Assembly: GCA_937871935.1 (NCBI GenBank)
Contig: CALMQI010000392.1
Span: forward strand, 1-32,162
Source: an uncultured Burkholderiales bacterium
GTDB taxonomy: Bacteria > Pseudomonadota > Gammaproteobacteria > Burkholderiales > Burkholderiaceae_C
Direction: 5' to 3'
Length of the DNA: 32,162 nt
A program made the position numbers and the translations under genes. The notes beneath the pieces were generated by a model. The model was not told the DNA's origin, searched no databases, and worked only from the letters and a program-made list of their open reading frames with translations. Positions 24,939 to 32,162 of this stretch are shown one piece after another. The stretch's first letter is position 1, and every line of letters begins with the position of its first letter.

Positions 24939-25661
24939 ATGCAATCCGATCCGAGCAAGCGAGCCGGCGCCGCGGCGGCCGCCATCGAGATGCTGCGCGA
25001 GAACTCACTGGCCACGCTGGCGCAGCGCGAGCTGGAGCGCCAGATCGTCTCCGGCGAGATCGCGGTCGGCGCCAAGCTCAACGAGGTGGACATCGCCCAT
25101 GCGCTGGGCGTGTCGCGCGGGCCGGTCCGCGAAGCCTTCCGCGCGCTCGACCAGGCCGGCTTGGTGCGCGTGGAGAAAAATCGCGGCGTCTTCGTGCGCG
25201 AGGTGACGCTCGAGGAGGCCAACCAGATCTACGAAGTGCGCGCGGCGCTCGAGGGCCTGATCGGCAAGCTGGCGGCGCGCCGCATCGACACCGAGGAGAT
25301 CGAGCAACTGCGCGGAGTGGTCAAGAAGATGGCGGCGCAGGACAAGTCACGCAAGCCCGAGGCCTACTTTGCGCTCAACGTCGAATTCCACGACATCCTG
25401 GCCCGGGCAGCGCGCAACGCGGCGCTGCTCACCCACTACCGGCGCGTCGTCAACGAGCTCGACCTGTACCGCCGCGAGACCATCTCGCGCAGCACCGAGA
25501 ACATCCCGATCTCCACCCGCGAACACGAGGCGATCGTCACCGCGGTGTCAAAGGGCGACGAGAAACTCGCGGAGCGGCTGCTCACCGAGCATGTGCTGCA
25601 AAGCCGCGAGCGGCTGCACGGCGCGCTGGCCAAGCCGCCGCTGCGCGCCCGCACCGAATGA
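24939..25661 (+). CDS. phnR: GntR-family (FCD) transcriptional regulator of phosphonate use
   Basis: The protein has 240 residues. The winged helix-turn-helix spans about 25-90: LERQIVSGEIAVGAKLNEVD, IAHALGVSRGPVREAFRALD (recognition helix SRGPVREAFR) and the wing GLVRVEKNRGVFVRE. The FCD effector domain runs from about 100 to 230, with a probable metal and ligand set in FALNVEFHDILAR, STREHEAIVTAV and LLTEHVLQSRERL. It resembles the GntR proteins described in family databases as phosphonate-utilisation regulators of burkholderias. It sits directly before phnA (about 30 bp). The shared element in its own promoter and upstream of the Na/Pi and phnS genes is the likely operator. The inducer could be a phosphonate acid such as phosphonoacetate, which is inference. 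Confidence 0.85.
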   Translation: MQSDPSKRAGAAAAAIEMLRENSLATLAQRELERQIVSGEIAVGAKLNEVDIAHALGVSRGPVREAFRALDQAGLVRVEKNRGVFVREVTLEEANQIYEVRAALEGLIGKLAARRIDTEEIEQLRGVVKKMAAQDKSRKPEAYFALNVEFHDILARAARNAALLTHYRRVVNELDLYRRETISRSTENIPISTREHEAIVTAVSKGDEKLAERLLTEHVLQSRERLHGALAKPPLRARTE

Positions 25662-25692
25662 ATCCATCGTCTTTTCTCATCACAGGGTCATC

Positions 25693-26955
25693 ATGAGTTC
25701 CAGCAGCCCCTCTCCCGTCACCGTCAATGGCATCACCTACCGCTGGCCGCAGCGCCCGGTGGTGGTGGTTTGCGTCGACGGCGGCGACCCCGCGTACCTG
25801 CGGCGCTTTCTCGCCGACGGTACCGTGCCGCATCTGGCGCGCTTCGTGCGCGAGGGCTACGCCACCGTGGTCGATGGCTCGATGCCGTCGTTCACCTGCC
25901 CCAACAACATGTCGATCATCACCGGCACGCCGACCAGCCGGCACGGCATCTCGGGCAACTTCTATCTCGACACGCGCACCTGGGAGCCGGTGGTGATGAC
26001 CGGCCCGGAATTGCTGCGCGGCGACTCGATCGTCACCCGCTTTGCCGACGCCGGCGCCAAGGTGGTGTCGATCACCGCGAAGGACAAACTGCGCAAGCAA
26101 TTGTCCAAAGGGCTCGACGTCTCGAAGGGACACGTCTCGATGTCGGCCGAGTTCGTCGAGAAGTGCACCCTCGCCGAGAACGGCATCGAGAACGCGCTGC
26201 AGTGGCTGGGCATGGACAAACCCGGCATGTACTCGATGGAGCTGAGCCTGTTCGTGCTCGAGGCCGGCATCAAGCTGCTGAAGGAGCGCCGCCCCGACAT
26301 CCTGTACCTGTCGCTGACCGACTGGGTGCAGCACAAGTGGGCGCCCGAGGAAGACGGCGCGCGTACCTTCTACCGCAAGCTCGACGACTGCCTGGGCCGG
26401 CTGGCGGCGCTGGATGCCACGGTGGCGGTGACCGCCGACCACGGCATGAACGACAAGAGCAACGCCGCCGGCGAGCCCAACGTGATCTGGCTGCAGGACA
26501 TCCTGGACGCCCGGTTCGGCCAGGACGAGACGATCGTCATCTGCCCGATCACCGACGCCTTCGTCGGCCACCACGGCTCGCTGGGCGGCTTCGTGCGCGT
26601 ATGGTCGCGCGGCAAGGTCACGGCGCGGCAGATCATCGACTGCATCGGCGGCATCGACGGCATCGAGCAGGCGCTCGACCGCGAGACGGCGTGCCGCCTG
26701 TTCGACATGCCGCCCGACCGCGAGGGCGACGTGGCGGTGGTGTCGCGCCACGACGTCTGCATCGGCAGTTCGGCCTCGAAGCACGATCTGTCGGGCCTGA
26801 AGGGTCACCGCCTGCGCACGCACGGCGGCGTGTCGGAGACCAAGGTGCCGTTCATCGTGAACCGGCCGTTGAATGACGCCTACAAGATGAGGGCGGCCGG
26901 CGAGACGCTGAAGAGCTACCAGATCTTCGACTTCGCCATCAATGGAACTGTCTGA
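25693..26955 (+). CDS. phnA: Phosphonoacetate hydrolase
   Basis: The protein has 420 residues. It hydrolyses phosphonoacetate to acetate and phosphate with two zinc ions and belongs to the alkaline-phosphatase/phosphodiesterase superfamily. The catalytic set can be read directly: D29 in VVVVCVDGGDP, nucleophile T68 in PSFTCPNNMSI, D210 and H214 in LTDWVQHKW, D249 and H250 in TADHGMNDK, and H377 in RTHGGVSET. These positions are nearly identical to those I recall for Sinorhizobium PhnA. The ATG at 25693 is preceded by AGGG. It follows the regulator by about 30 bp and overlaps or abuts the alcohol dehydrogenase gene. This is the C-P bond-cleaving enzyme of the island. Confidence 0.95.
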   Translation: MSSSSPSPVTVNGITYRWPQRPVVVVCVDGGDPAYLRRFLADGTVPHLARFVREGYATVVDGSMPSFTCPNNMSIITGTPTSRHGISGNFYLDTRTWEPVVMTGPELLRGDSIVTRFADAGAKVVSITAKDKLRKQLSKGLDVSKGHVSMSAEFVEKCTLAENGIENALQWLGMDKPGMYSMELSLFVLEAGIKLLKERRPDILYLSLTDWVQHKWAPEEDGARTFYRKLDDCLGRLAALDATVAVTADHGMNDKSNAAGEPNVIWLQDILDARFGQDETIVICPITDAFVGHHGSLGGFVRVWSRGKVTARQIIDCIGGIDGIEQALDRETACRLFDMPPDREGDVAVVSRHDVCIGSSASKHDLSGLKGHRLRTHGGVSETKVPFIVNRPLNDAYKMRAAGETLKSYQIFDFAINGTV

Positions 26956-28054
26956 GATGAGGCCCGCACAAGGCCAGGTCGCGGTCTACGACAAGCCCAA
27001 TGCGCCCTTCGAGCTGCGCATGTTCCCGATCCGCGAGCCGGCGCCGGGCGAAGTGCTGGTCAAGGTGCGCATGTGCACCATCTGCCGCAGCGACATCCAC
27101 AGCTACCTGGGACACCGGCCCAATCCCACGCCCGGCGTGCTGGGCCACGAGATCATCGGCACCATCGTCGAGCTGGGTGCCGGCGTCAGCAAGGACATGC
27201 GGGGGGATCCGCTGCGCGTGGGTGATCGCATCACCTGGAGCGAGTACTTCATCCCGGGCGACAACTACTACACCGAGGTGCTCGACCTGCCGCAGAAGAG
27301 CCCCGGCGTCGACAAGTACGGTCACATGGCCGTCACGACGGCGCCGCATCATCACGGCGGCTTCGGCCAGTACTGCTACATCCTGCCGAGATCGTGGATC
27401 CTGCGCCTGCCCGACGTTCTGAGCGATGAAGAGGCCACGCCGGTCAACTGCGGCGTGGCGACGGTGATCTGCGTCACCGAGAAGGCCGAGATCCGCATGG
27501 GCGACGCGGTGGTCGTGCAGGGCCTCGGCTTGCTGGGTCTGTACGCCTCGGCGATCGCCAAGGCGCGCGGTGCGCGGCTGGTCATCGGCATCGACACCGT
27601 GCCGGCCCGGCGCGACCTTGGCAAGCGCTTCGGCTGCGACCACGTGTTCGACCCGGCGGCGCACAGCGAGGCCGATCTGATCAAGCAGGTCAAGGCGCTG
27701 TGCAAACCGGAAGGGGCGGACGCGGTGATCGAGGTCTGCGGTTATCCGAGCGTGATCCCGGCCGGCATCCAGATGCTGCGCACCGGCGGTCACTACGTGC
27801 TCGGCGGCGTGGTCAACCCCGATTCGTTCGTCAACATCGACGTCAATCTCATCCTGCGCAAGCTGATCACGCTGCGCGGGGTGCACAACTACCACCCGCG
27901 CCACCTGATCGAGGCGCTCGACTTCGTCACCGTCAACCGCGAGCGCTTCCCGTTCAAGGCGCTGGTCGACGGCACCTACGGGCTGCACCAGATCGGCCAG
28001 GCGATGAAGGACGCAGAGGACCGCAAGGTGCTGCGCGCCGCGATCGTGCCGTAG
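26942..28054 (+). CDS. Zinc-binding alcohol dehydrogenase, phosphonate-catabolism associated
   Basis: The protein has 370 residues from the ATG at 26942, which overlaps phnA by 14 nt; an in-frame ATG at 26957, just after the phnA stop, would give 365 residues. It is an MDR-family dehydrogenase. Catalytic zinc ligands are in TICRSDIHSYLG and VLGHEIIG, and the Rossmann motif is VVQGLGLLGLYA. The structural zinc cysteine cluster of classical alcohol dehydrogenases is missing: the segment between the catalytic loop and GGFGQYCYI has an aromatic and charged insert (YFIPGDNYYTEVLDLPQKSP) without Cys. It resembles the family annotated as phosphonate-catabolism-associated alcohol dehydrogenase. The likely substrate is a phosphonate alcohol or polyol related to phosphonoacetaldehyde, not established. 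Confidence 0.88.
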   Translation: MELSEMRPAQGQVAVYDKPNAPFELRMFPIREPAPGEVLVKVRMCTICRSDIHSYLGHRPNPTPGVLGHEIIGTIVELGAGVSKDMRGDPLRVGDRITWSEYFIPGDNYYTEVLDLPQKSPGVDKYGHMAVTTAPHHHGGFGQYCYILPRSWILRLPDVLSDEEATPVNCGVATVICVTEKAEIRMGDAVVVQGLGLLGLYASAIAKARGARLVIGIDTVPARRDLGKRFGCDHVFDPAAHSEADLIKQVKALCKPEGADAVIEVCGYPSVIPAGIQMLRTGGHYVLGGVVNPDSFVNIDVNLILRKLITLRGVHNYHPRHLIEALDFVTVNRERFPFKALVDGTYGLHQIGQAMKDAEDRKVLRAAIVP

Positions 28055-28128
28055 CCCGCAAGCTCAGATCAAGGCGCCGACAGAGCGCCCGAACACGCAT
28101 TCAACCACCGACCCACGAGGAGACAGTC

Positions 28129-29016
28129 ATGCACAAGCATCGGATTACCCAGGTATTGGCGGTCCTGACGGCCGCGTTGGCGTTTGCCGCGCCGTCGTTT
28201 GCACAGACGAAGTGCGAGGACCCCAAGGTGCTCAAGTTCTCGCTGGTGCCGACGCAGGACAGCTTGCGCGAGCTCACCTACTACAAGCCCATCCTCGACC
28301 AGCTGAGCAAGAACACCGGCAAGAAGATCGAGTTCTACATGCCGACCTCGTACTCGTCGGTGGTCGAGGCGCTGCTCGGCAAGTGGGTCGACGTGGCCGT
28401 GCTCGGCCCCGAGAGCTACGTGATCGCCAAGAACAAGGAGCCGACGGTCGAGGTGTTCGGCACCTACTCGCGACTGAAGAACGGCATCCAGGAGGCCGGC
28501 CCCGGCTACAAGGCCGTGCTGATCACCAAGAAGGGCAGCAAGTTCATCGACATCGCCTCGCTCAAGGGCTCGGTGCTGGCGCTGGTGGATCCGGCCAGCA
28601 CCTCGGGCAGCCTGGTACCGGAGAATGTGTTTCCGAAGCAGAACAACACGCCGGCGCTGAAGACCTACTTCTCCAAGGTGGTGTATTCGGGCGGGCACGA
28701 CCTGTCGGCGATCTCGGTCGCCGAAGGCAAGGTCGACGCCGCCTTCGTGGCCACGCACCGCTTCATGGAGACGGTGAACGCCGGCAAGGTGAAGCAGGAG
28801 GAGTTCAACTACCTGTGGTACTCGCCGCTGCTGCCGCAGGACCCGTTCGTCTACCGCAATACGCTGTGCGACGAGCTGAAGGCCAAGATCGCGAACACCT
28901 TCCTGCAGGTGGACCAGAACGACGACGGCAAGAAGTACCTGGCCAACGTGAAGTCGGAAAAGGTCGTGAAGATGGTCGACGCCGACTACAACATCATCCG
29001 CGACGTCACCAAGTAG
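28129..29016 (+). CDS. phnD: Phosphonate ABC transporter periplasmic binding protein
   Basis: The protein has 295 residues. The Sec signal peptide is cleaved after PSFA (residue 25). The mature part has the PhnD fold: LKFSLVPTQDSLRELTYYKP near 34-53, the phosphonate-binding stretch YMPTSYSSVVEALLGKWVDV, the LGPESYVIA strand, DPASTSGSLVPENVF, and a C-terminal VDADYNIIRDV. The ATG at 28129 has GAGGAGA 6 nt upstream. It begins the phnD-phnC-phnE import set, 74 bp after the alcohol dehydrogenase. This is the second phosphonate importer of the window. PhnD proteins usually bind AEP and other phosphonates, some phosphite or phosphate esters. Confidence 0.93.
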   Translation: MHKHRITQVLAVLTAALAFAAPSFAQTKCEDPKVLKFSLVPTQDSLRELTYYKPILDQLSKNTGKKIEFYMPTSYSSVVEALLGKWVDVAVLGPESYVIAKNKEPTVEVFGTYSRLKNGIQEAGPGYKAVLITKKGSKFIDIASLKGSVLALVDPASTSGSLVPENVFPKQNNTPALKTYFSKVVYSGGHDLSAISVAEGKVDAAFVATHRFMETVNAGKVKQEEFNYLWYSPLLPQDPFVYRNTLCDELKAKIANTFLQVDQNDDGKKYLANVKSEKVVKMVDADYNIIRDVTK

Positions 29017-29026
29017 GTCGCGCATC

Positions 29027-29818
29027 GTGGCCGCTGTCCTGCAGCCGCACGCCGCCCCGCAGAGCGCGTCTCCGGTCCTGCTGGTGCGCGACCTGCGGGT
29101 CAGCTACACCTCGGGCAAGGAGATCCTCAAGGGCATCTCGTTCGACGTCGGCCCGGAGGAGTTCGTCGCCATCATCGGGCCCAGCGGCGCCGGCAAGTCC
29201 ACGCTGATCCGCTGCGTCAACCGGCTGGTCGAGCCGAGCGGCGGACAGGTTGCGTTCAACGGCGTCGACCTGCTCCCGCTCGACGAGGGCGCGATGCGGC
29301 GGCAGCGGCGCAACATCGGCATGATCTTCCAGGAGTTCAACCTGATCGATCGCCTGAGCGTGATCGACAACGTGCTGACCGGGCGGCTCGGCTACATGGG
29401 CAACCTGCGCAGCCTGTTTCGCGCCTACGGCAAGAGCGACATCGCCGACGCGGTGCGCCTGCTCGACCGCGTGGGCCTGATCGATCACATGGACAAGCGC
29501 GCCGACGCCCTGTCCGGCGGGCAACGCCAGCGCGTGGGCATTGCGCGTGCGCTGATCCAGGCGCCCAAGCTGCTACTGGTGGACGAGCCCACCTCGGCGC
29601 TCGATCCGAAGATCTCGCGCGAGGTGATGGGCATGATCCGGGGCATCGCGCGCGAGTTCCAGGTGCCGGTGCTGTGCAACATCCACGACGTGGACCTCGC
29701 GCTCGAGTTCTGCGACCGCATCATCGGCCTGCAGGAGGGCATCAAGAAGTTCGACGGCCCGCCGGCGCAGATCGACAAGGCGGTGCTGGCCGACATCTAC
29801 GCGATGGAGGTGCTCTAG
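29027..29818 (+). CDS. phnC: Phosphonate ABC transporter ATP-binding protein
   Basis: The protein has 263 residues from a GTG, 10 nt after the phnD stop. Walker A is GPSGAGKST near 51-59, the Q-loop is IFQEFNLIDRLSV (the FNL typical of PhnC), the signature is ALSGGQRQRVGIARAL, Walker B is LLLVDEPTSALDP, and the switch His is in NIHDVDLALEF. The insert NVLTGRLGYMGNLRSLFRAY is characteristic of PhnC. An earlier, poorly supported start is not needed. It is co-translated with phnE, whose TTG start follows the stop directly. Confidence 0.94.
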   Translation: MAAVLQPHAAPQSASPVLLVRDLRVSYTSGKEILKGISFDVGPEEFVAIIGPSGAGKSTLIRCVNRLVEPSGGQVAFNGVDLLPLDEGAMRRQRRNIGMIFQEFNLIDRLSVIDNVLTGRLGYMGNLRSLFRAYGKSDIADAVRLLDRVGLIDHMDKRADALSGGQRQRVGIARALIQAPKLLLVDEPTSALDPKISREVMGMIRGIAREFQVPVLCNIHDVDLALEFCDRIIGLQEGIKKFDGPPAQIDKAVLADIYAMEVL

Positions 29819-30649
29819 TTGTCGGCGGTGCTGTCCGGCGGCGGCAGCCAGGCCGATCGCATCGATGCGCTGGCCGCCGCGCGACGGCGCAGCCGCGCAC
29901 GGCGTTATGCGGTCTATCTGCTGCTGGGTGCCGTCGTGGCCTGGAGCATCGAGGCCATCGTGGTCGGCGACACCGACTGGAGCCGCATCAGCGCCGCCGG
30001 CGTGGCCAAGGCAGCTTGGCGTTTCATCGATTTCGACGCGGCTATCCTCACCAGCCTGTGGGAGGCCACGCTCGAGACCGTGCTGATGGCCACGCTGGCG
30101 ACGCTGCTCGGCGCGTTGATGGCGATTCCCGTGGCCTGGCTCGGCGCCGACAACATCTCGCCGCTCGGCCGCGCCACCTATCTGCTCGGCCGTGTGCTGA
30201 TGACGCTGAGCCGTTCGGTGCACGAGGTCGTGTGGGGCCTGGTGTTCGTGGCCGCGGTGGGCCTGGGCGCGCTGGCCGGTGTATTGGCGATGGCCGTGCG
30301 CTCGATCGGCTTCATCAGCAAGACGGTGGCCGAGGCGATCGAGGACGTCAACAAGGGCCCGGTGGAGGCGATGCGCGCGGTCGGCGCCAATCGCTTCCAG
30401 GTGCTGATGTTCGGCATCGTGCCGCAGGTGCTGCCGGTGGTGATCGGCAACGTGATCTTCGAGTGGGACGTCAACATTCGCCGCTCCACCATCATGGGCC
30501 TGGTGGGTGCGGGTGGCCTCGGGCTGGCGCTGCATCGGCAGATGGCCAGCTACAACTACGGCGGCATCGCGACGGTGATCTTCGTGATCCTGCTGCTCAT
30601 CGTGTTCGGCGAGTTGTTCTCCGCCTGGGCGCGAAAGAGGGTGATTTGA
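29819..30649 (+). CDS. phnE: Phosphonate ABC transporter permease
   Basis: This 276-residue inner-membrane protein starts with TTG immediately after the phnC stop; a GTG at 29828 is an in-frame alternative. About six membrane segments are seen: YAVYLLLGAVVAWSIEAIVV first, then TVLMATLATLLGALMAIPVA and VWGLVFVAAVGLGALAGVLA. The coupling EAA loop is VEAMRAVGANRFQVLMFGIVP near 180-200. The C-terminal GLVGAGGLGLALHRQMASYN is the usual PhnE signature. Only one permease gene is present, so a homodimer is expected. It is the last gene of the phosphonate cluster. Confidence 0.94.
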   Translation: MSAVLSGGGSQADRIDALAAARRRSRARRYAVYLLLGAVVAWSIEAIVVGDTDWSRISAAGVAKAAWRFIDFDAAILTSLWEATLETVLMATLATLLGALMAIPVAWLGADNISPLGRATYLLGRVLMTLSRSVHEVVWGLVFVAAVGLGALAGVLAMAVRSIGFISKTVAEAIEDVNKGPVEAMRAVGANRFQVLMFGIVPQVLPVVIGNVIFEWDVNIRRSTIMGLVGAGGLGLALHRQMASYNYGGIATVIFVILLLIVFGELFSAWARKRVI

Positions 30650-30777
30650 GATGAGGCCTGTGCGGCGCATGGTCGGTCTCGGCCCTTGTGTGACATCGAG
30701 CGTCCGCATTGCGCGCCTACGTGTGACCGAGGGTGCAAGGCTGCGGGCGGGCATGCCCTGGCGCTCAACCGCCGGCG

Positions 30778-30798
30778 TCCCGGCCCTGCGGGCCGGGA
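30778..30798. terminator. Perfect hairpin downstream of phnE
   Basis: A 9-bp stem TCCCGGCCC-TGC-GGGCCGGGA lies in the 251-bp gap between phnE and the convergent sigma-factor gene. It lacks a U-tract, so it is either a weak bidirectional terminator or a REP unit. The rest of the gap shows no gene or other clear signal. Confidence 0.45.
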
Positions 30799-30900
30799 TA
30801 CCCCCTCGCGAACGACCGCAACGGGGCCGTTGGCAGCCATTGGGAGCTTGTCAGTGCGATGAAGTGTCGCCCCGCGGTAGTTTGCGGCCACAGACGGTGG

Positions 30901-31437
30901 CTAGTGCATGGCCAGCTGCTGGCGCGCCCGGTGCAGGCGCACGAACAGGTTGGCTTGGTTGATGCCGAGCATCTGGCACACCGCCTCGGTGGTCTGGTCG
31001 CGCAGCACGCGCAACTGCATGGCGTCACGAAGCCCGGCCGGCAGCGCGGCGATGCAGACCAGCACGCGTGACAGCCGTTCGCGGTGTTCGGCCACCTCGT
31101 CGGGACCCGGCTGCGGGCATTCGAGGCTGCATTCCTCCTCGCCGTCGAAAGCGGCGTCCAGGCTGTCGTGGCCGCTGCGTTCGCGCACCAGGTCGACGAT
31201 CTTGTGGCGCAGAACGGCAACCAGCCAGCTGCGGACAGCCGAGCGCCCGCCGAACGAGGCGCGGCCGCTCATCACGGCCTCGAACACATCGTGCACCAGG
31301 TCCTCGGCCAGCGCGGGGTCGAGCAGCCGGCGCTGCGCGTAGCGCACCAGGAAGCTGCGGTGCTCGATCAGCTCGGTCCAGCCGAGCGCTTGCGTCGCGG
31401 AGGGGGCGGTGGCGTCTGCCGTGGCGAGAGGCTTCAT
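30901..31437 (-). CDS. ECF-type RNA polymerase sigma factor
   Basis: The protein has 178 residues from the ATG at 31437. Region 2 is WTELIEHRSFLVRYAQRRLL and DPALAEDLVHDVFEAVM, then SWLVAVLRHKIVDLVRERSG, which contacts core and the -10. An acidic linker (FDGEEECSLECPQPGPDEVAEH) carries two Cys. Region 4 is LPAGLRDAMQLRVLRDQTTE with the HTH EAVCQMLGINQANLFVRLHRARQQL. No anti-sigma gene follows in the window; the downstream gap is non-coding. The Cys pair in the linker and the Cys in region 4 could sense metal or redox, a speculation. It is divergent from the response-regulator gene, about 127 bp apart. Confidence 0.88.
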   Translation of the reverse strand: MKPLATADATAPSATQALGWTELIEHRSFLVRYAQRRLLDPALAEDLVHDVFEAVMSGRASFGGRSAVRSWLVAVLRHKIVDLVRERSGHDSLDAAFDGEEECSLECPQPGPDEVAEHRERLSRVLVCIAALPAGLRDAMQLRVLRDQTTEAVCQMLGINQANLFVRLHRARQQLAMH

Positions 31438-31564
31438 GGAGCGCACTTCAAGTGGGTTGCCGGTGGTGTGACTGTCGCGGCGGCGTCTCGCAGCGGTCTC
31501 GCGCAAGATCACAGCCAGATAACATCGCTGTAAGAACGCCGTTTCGCGGCGCGACTGTCCGTCC

Positions 31565-32162
31565 ATGCCGCCGCACATCCTCGTCGCTGAAGACCAGGCC
31601 GACATCCGCGACCTGATCGCACTCAATCTGCGCCAGGCCGGCTACCAGGTGACGGCGGTGGCCGACGGTGCGCAGGCGCTGGCGCAGCAGGCCGAACTGG
31701 CGCGCGACCTGCTGGTGCTCGACCTGATGATGCCGGGCGTGGACGGCCTGGAGGTCTGCAAGGCGCTGCGCGGGCGCGGCGGCGCGGTGCCGATCCTGAT
31801 GCTGACGGCCAAGTCGACCGAGCTCGACCGCGTACTCGGCCTTGAGCTCGGCGCCGACGACTACCTGACCAAGCCGTTCTCGATGGCCGAGCTGCTGGCG
31901 CGTGTGAAGGCGCTGCTGCGCCGCGCCGAGCTCCTGCGCCAAGCCAGCGCACCGGGCCCCGGCGCGGCGCTGGTCAACGGCGAGGTCGAGATCCTGCCGG
32001 CGCGGCGCGAGGTGCGCGTGCGCGGCCAGCTGCTCGAGCTGACCGCGCTCGAGTTCGAGCTGCTGCTGCATTTCGCGCAGCACCCGGGACGGGTCTTCTC
32101 GCGGACCCAGCTGCTCGACGCGGTGTGGGGCTACTCGCACGAAGGATACGAGCACACGGTGA
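31565..32162 (+). CDS. OmpR-family two-component response regulator (3' truncated by window end)
   Basis: The frame runs open from the ATG at 31565 to the last base; 199 codons are present of an expected 220-240. Receiver domain: acidic pair E9-D10 (LVAEDQADIR), phosphoacceptor D53 (LLVLDLMMPGVDG), the switch Thr in ILMLTAKS and the conserved Lys in LTKPFSMAEL. A linker (LLRQASAPGPGAAL) leads to the winged-helix domain (VEILPARREVRVRGQLLELT, ALEFELLLHFAQHPGRVFSR, TQLLDAVWGYSHEGYEHTV), cut within the recognition helix. Such genes are usually followed by a histidine kinase, which would lie outside the window. Nothing identifies it as PhoB in particular. Confidence 0.93.
   Translation, partial: MPPHILVAEDQADIRDLIALNLRQAGYQVTAVADGAQALAQQAELARDLLVLDLMMPGVDGLEVCKALRGRGGAVPILMLTAKSTELDRVLGLELGADDYLTKPFSMAELLARVKALLRRAELLRQASAPGPGAALVNGEVEILPARREVRVRGQLLELTALEFELLLHFAQHPGRVFSRTQLLDAVWGYSHEGYEHTV

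Noticed and set aside
31565-32162. Response regulator considered as PhoB
   Set aside because: The receiver and winged-helix motifs are generic for the OmpR family. No phoR, phoU or Pho box is visible near it.

Overview
The window is about 32 kb of very GC-rich DNA. Codon use, gene content and the recurring palindromic intergenic repeats fit a betaproteobacterium, probably Burkholderiales of the Rubrivivax/Leptothrix/Variovorax kind (judged by recognition of proteins, not by search). The first ~1.2 kb is different. It reads as a patchwork of minus-strand gene pieces that look alphaproteobacterial: a beta-helix protein, a nitrilase-like tail, a DUF1467 protein and methylmalonyl-CoA epimerase. 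It then runs abruptly into the last 68 codons of minD. A chimeric contig end is the simplest explanation.

From 1.2 to 2 kb lie the minD tail, minE and a tiny basic protein. From 2 to 4 kb there is a PbfA-type PLP lyase for 1-hydroxy-2-aminoethylphosphonate and a divergent NTF2-like protein. From 4 to 8.8 kb is a MacAB-TolC-type efflux operon (lipoprotein outer-membrane channel, membrane fusion protein, ATPase, FtsX-type permease).

From 8.9 to 20.8 kb everything is on the minus strand. It starts with a 2-aminoethylphosphonate (AEP) importer (phnS-phnT-fused permease). After a 606-bp gap full of hairpins comes a tight seven-gene operon: phnW, a glutamine-synthetase-like ligase, Fe-alcohol dehydrogenase, two PuuD-like gamma-glutamyl hydrolases, aldehyde dehydrogenase and a HAD phosphatase. 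That enzyme set is what a gamma-glutamylation route for an amino alcohol or amine would need, and here it is joined to an aminophosphonate transaminase and transporter.

From 21 to 30.6 kb, on the plus strand, are a Na/Pi-cotransporter-PhoU protein, a phosphonate-associated EamA protein, a D-2-hydroxyacid dehydrogenase, a GntR/FCD regulator (PhnR-like), phosphonoacetate hydrolase phnA, a phosphonate-associated zinc alcohol dehydrogenase and a second importer, phnD-phnC-phnE. A 21-bp element, identical at 19 positions, occurs upstream of the regulator and again between phnS and the Na/Pi gene. It overlaps promoter -35 boxes and is the best candidate PhnR operator. The window closes with an ECF sigma factor and a truncated OmpR-family response regulator.

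Taken together, roughly 28 kb carries a phosphonate scavenging island: two importers, PhnW and PbfA converging on phosphonoacetaldehyde, an aldehyde dehydrogenase that could supply the PhnY step, PhnA releasing acetate and phosphate, and dedicated regulation. No C-P lyase genes and no phnX are present in the window.
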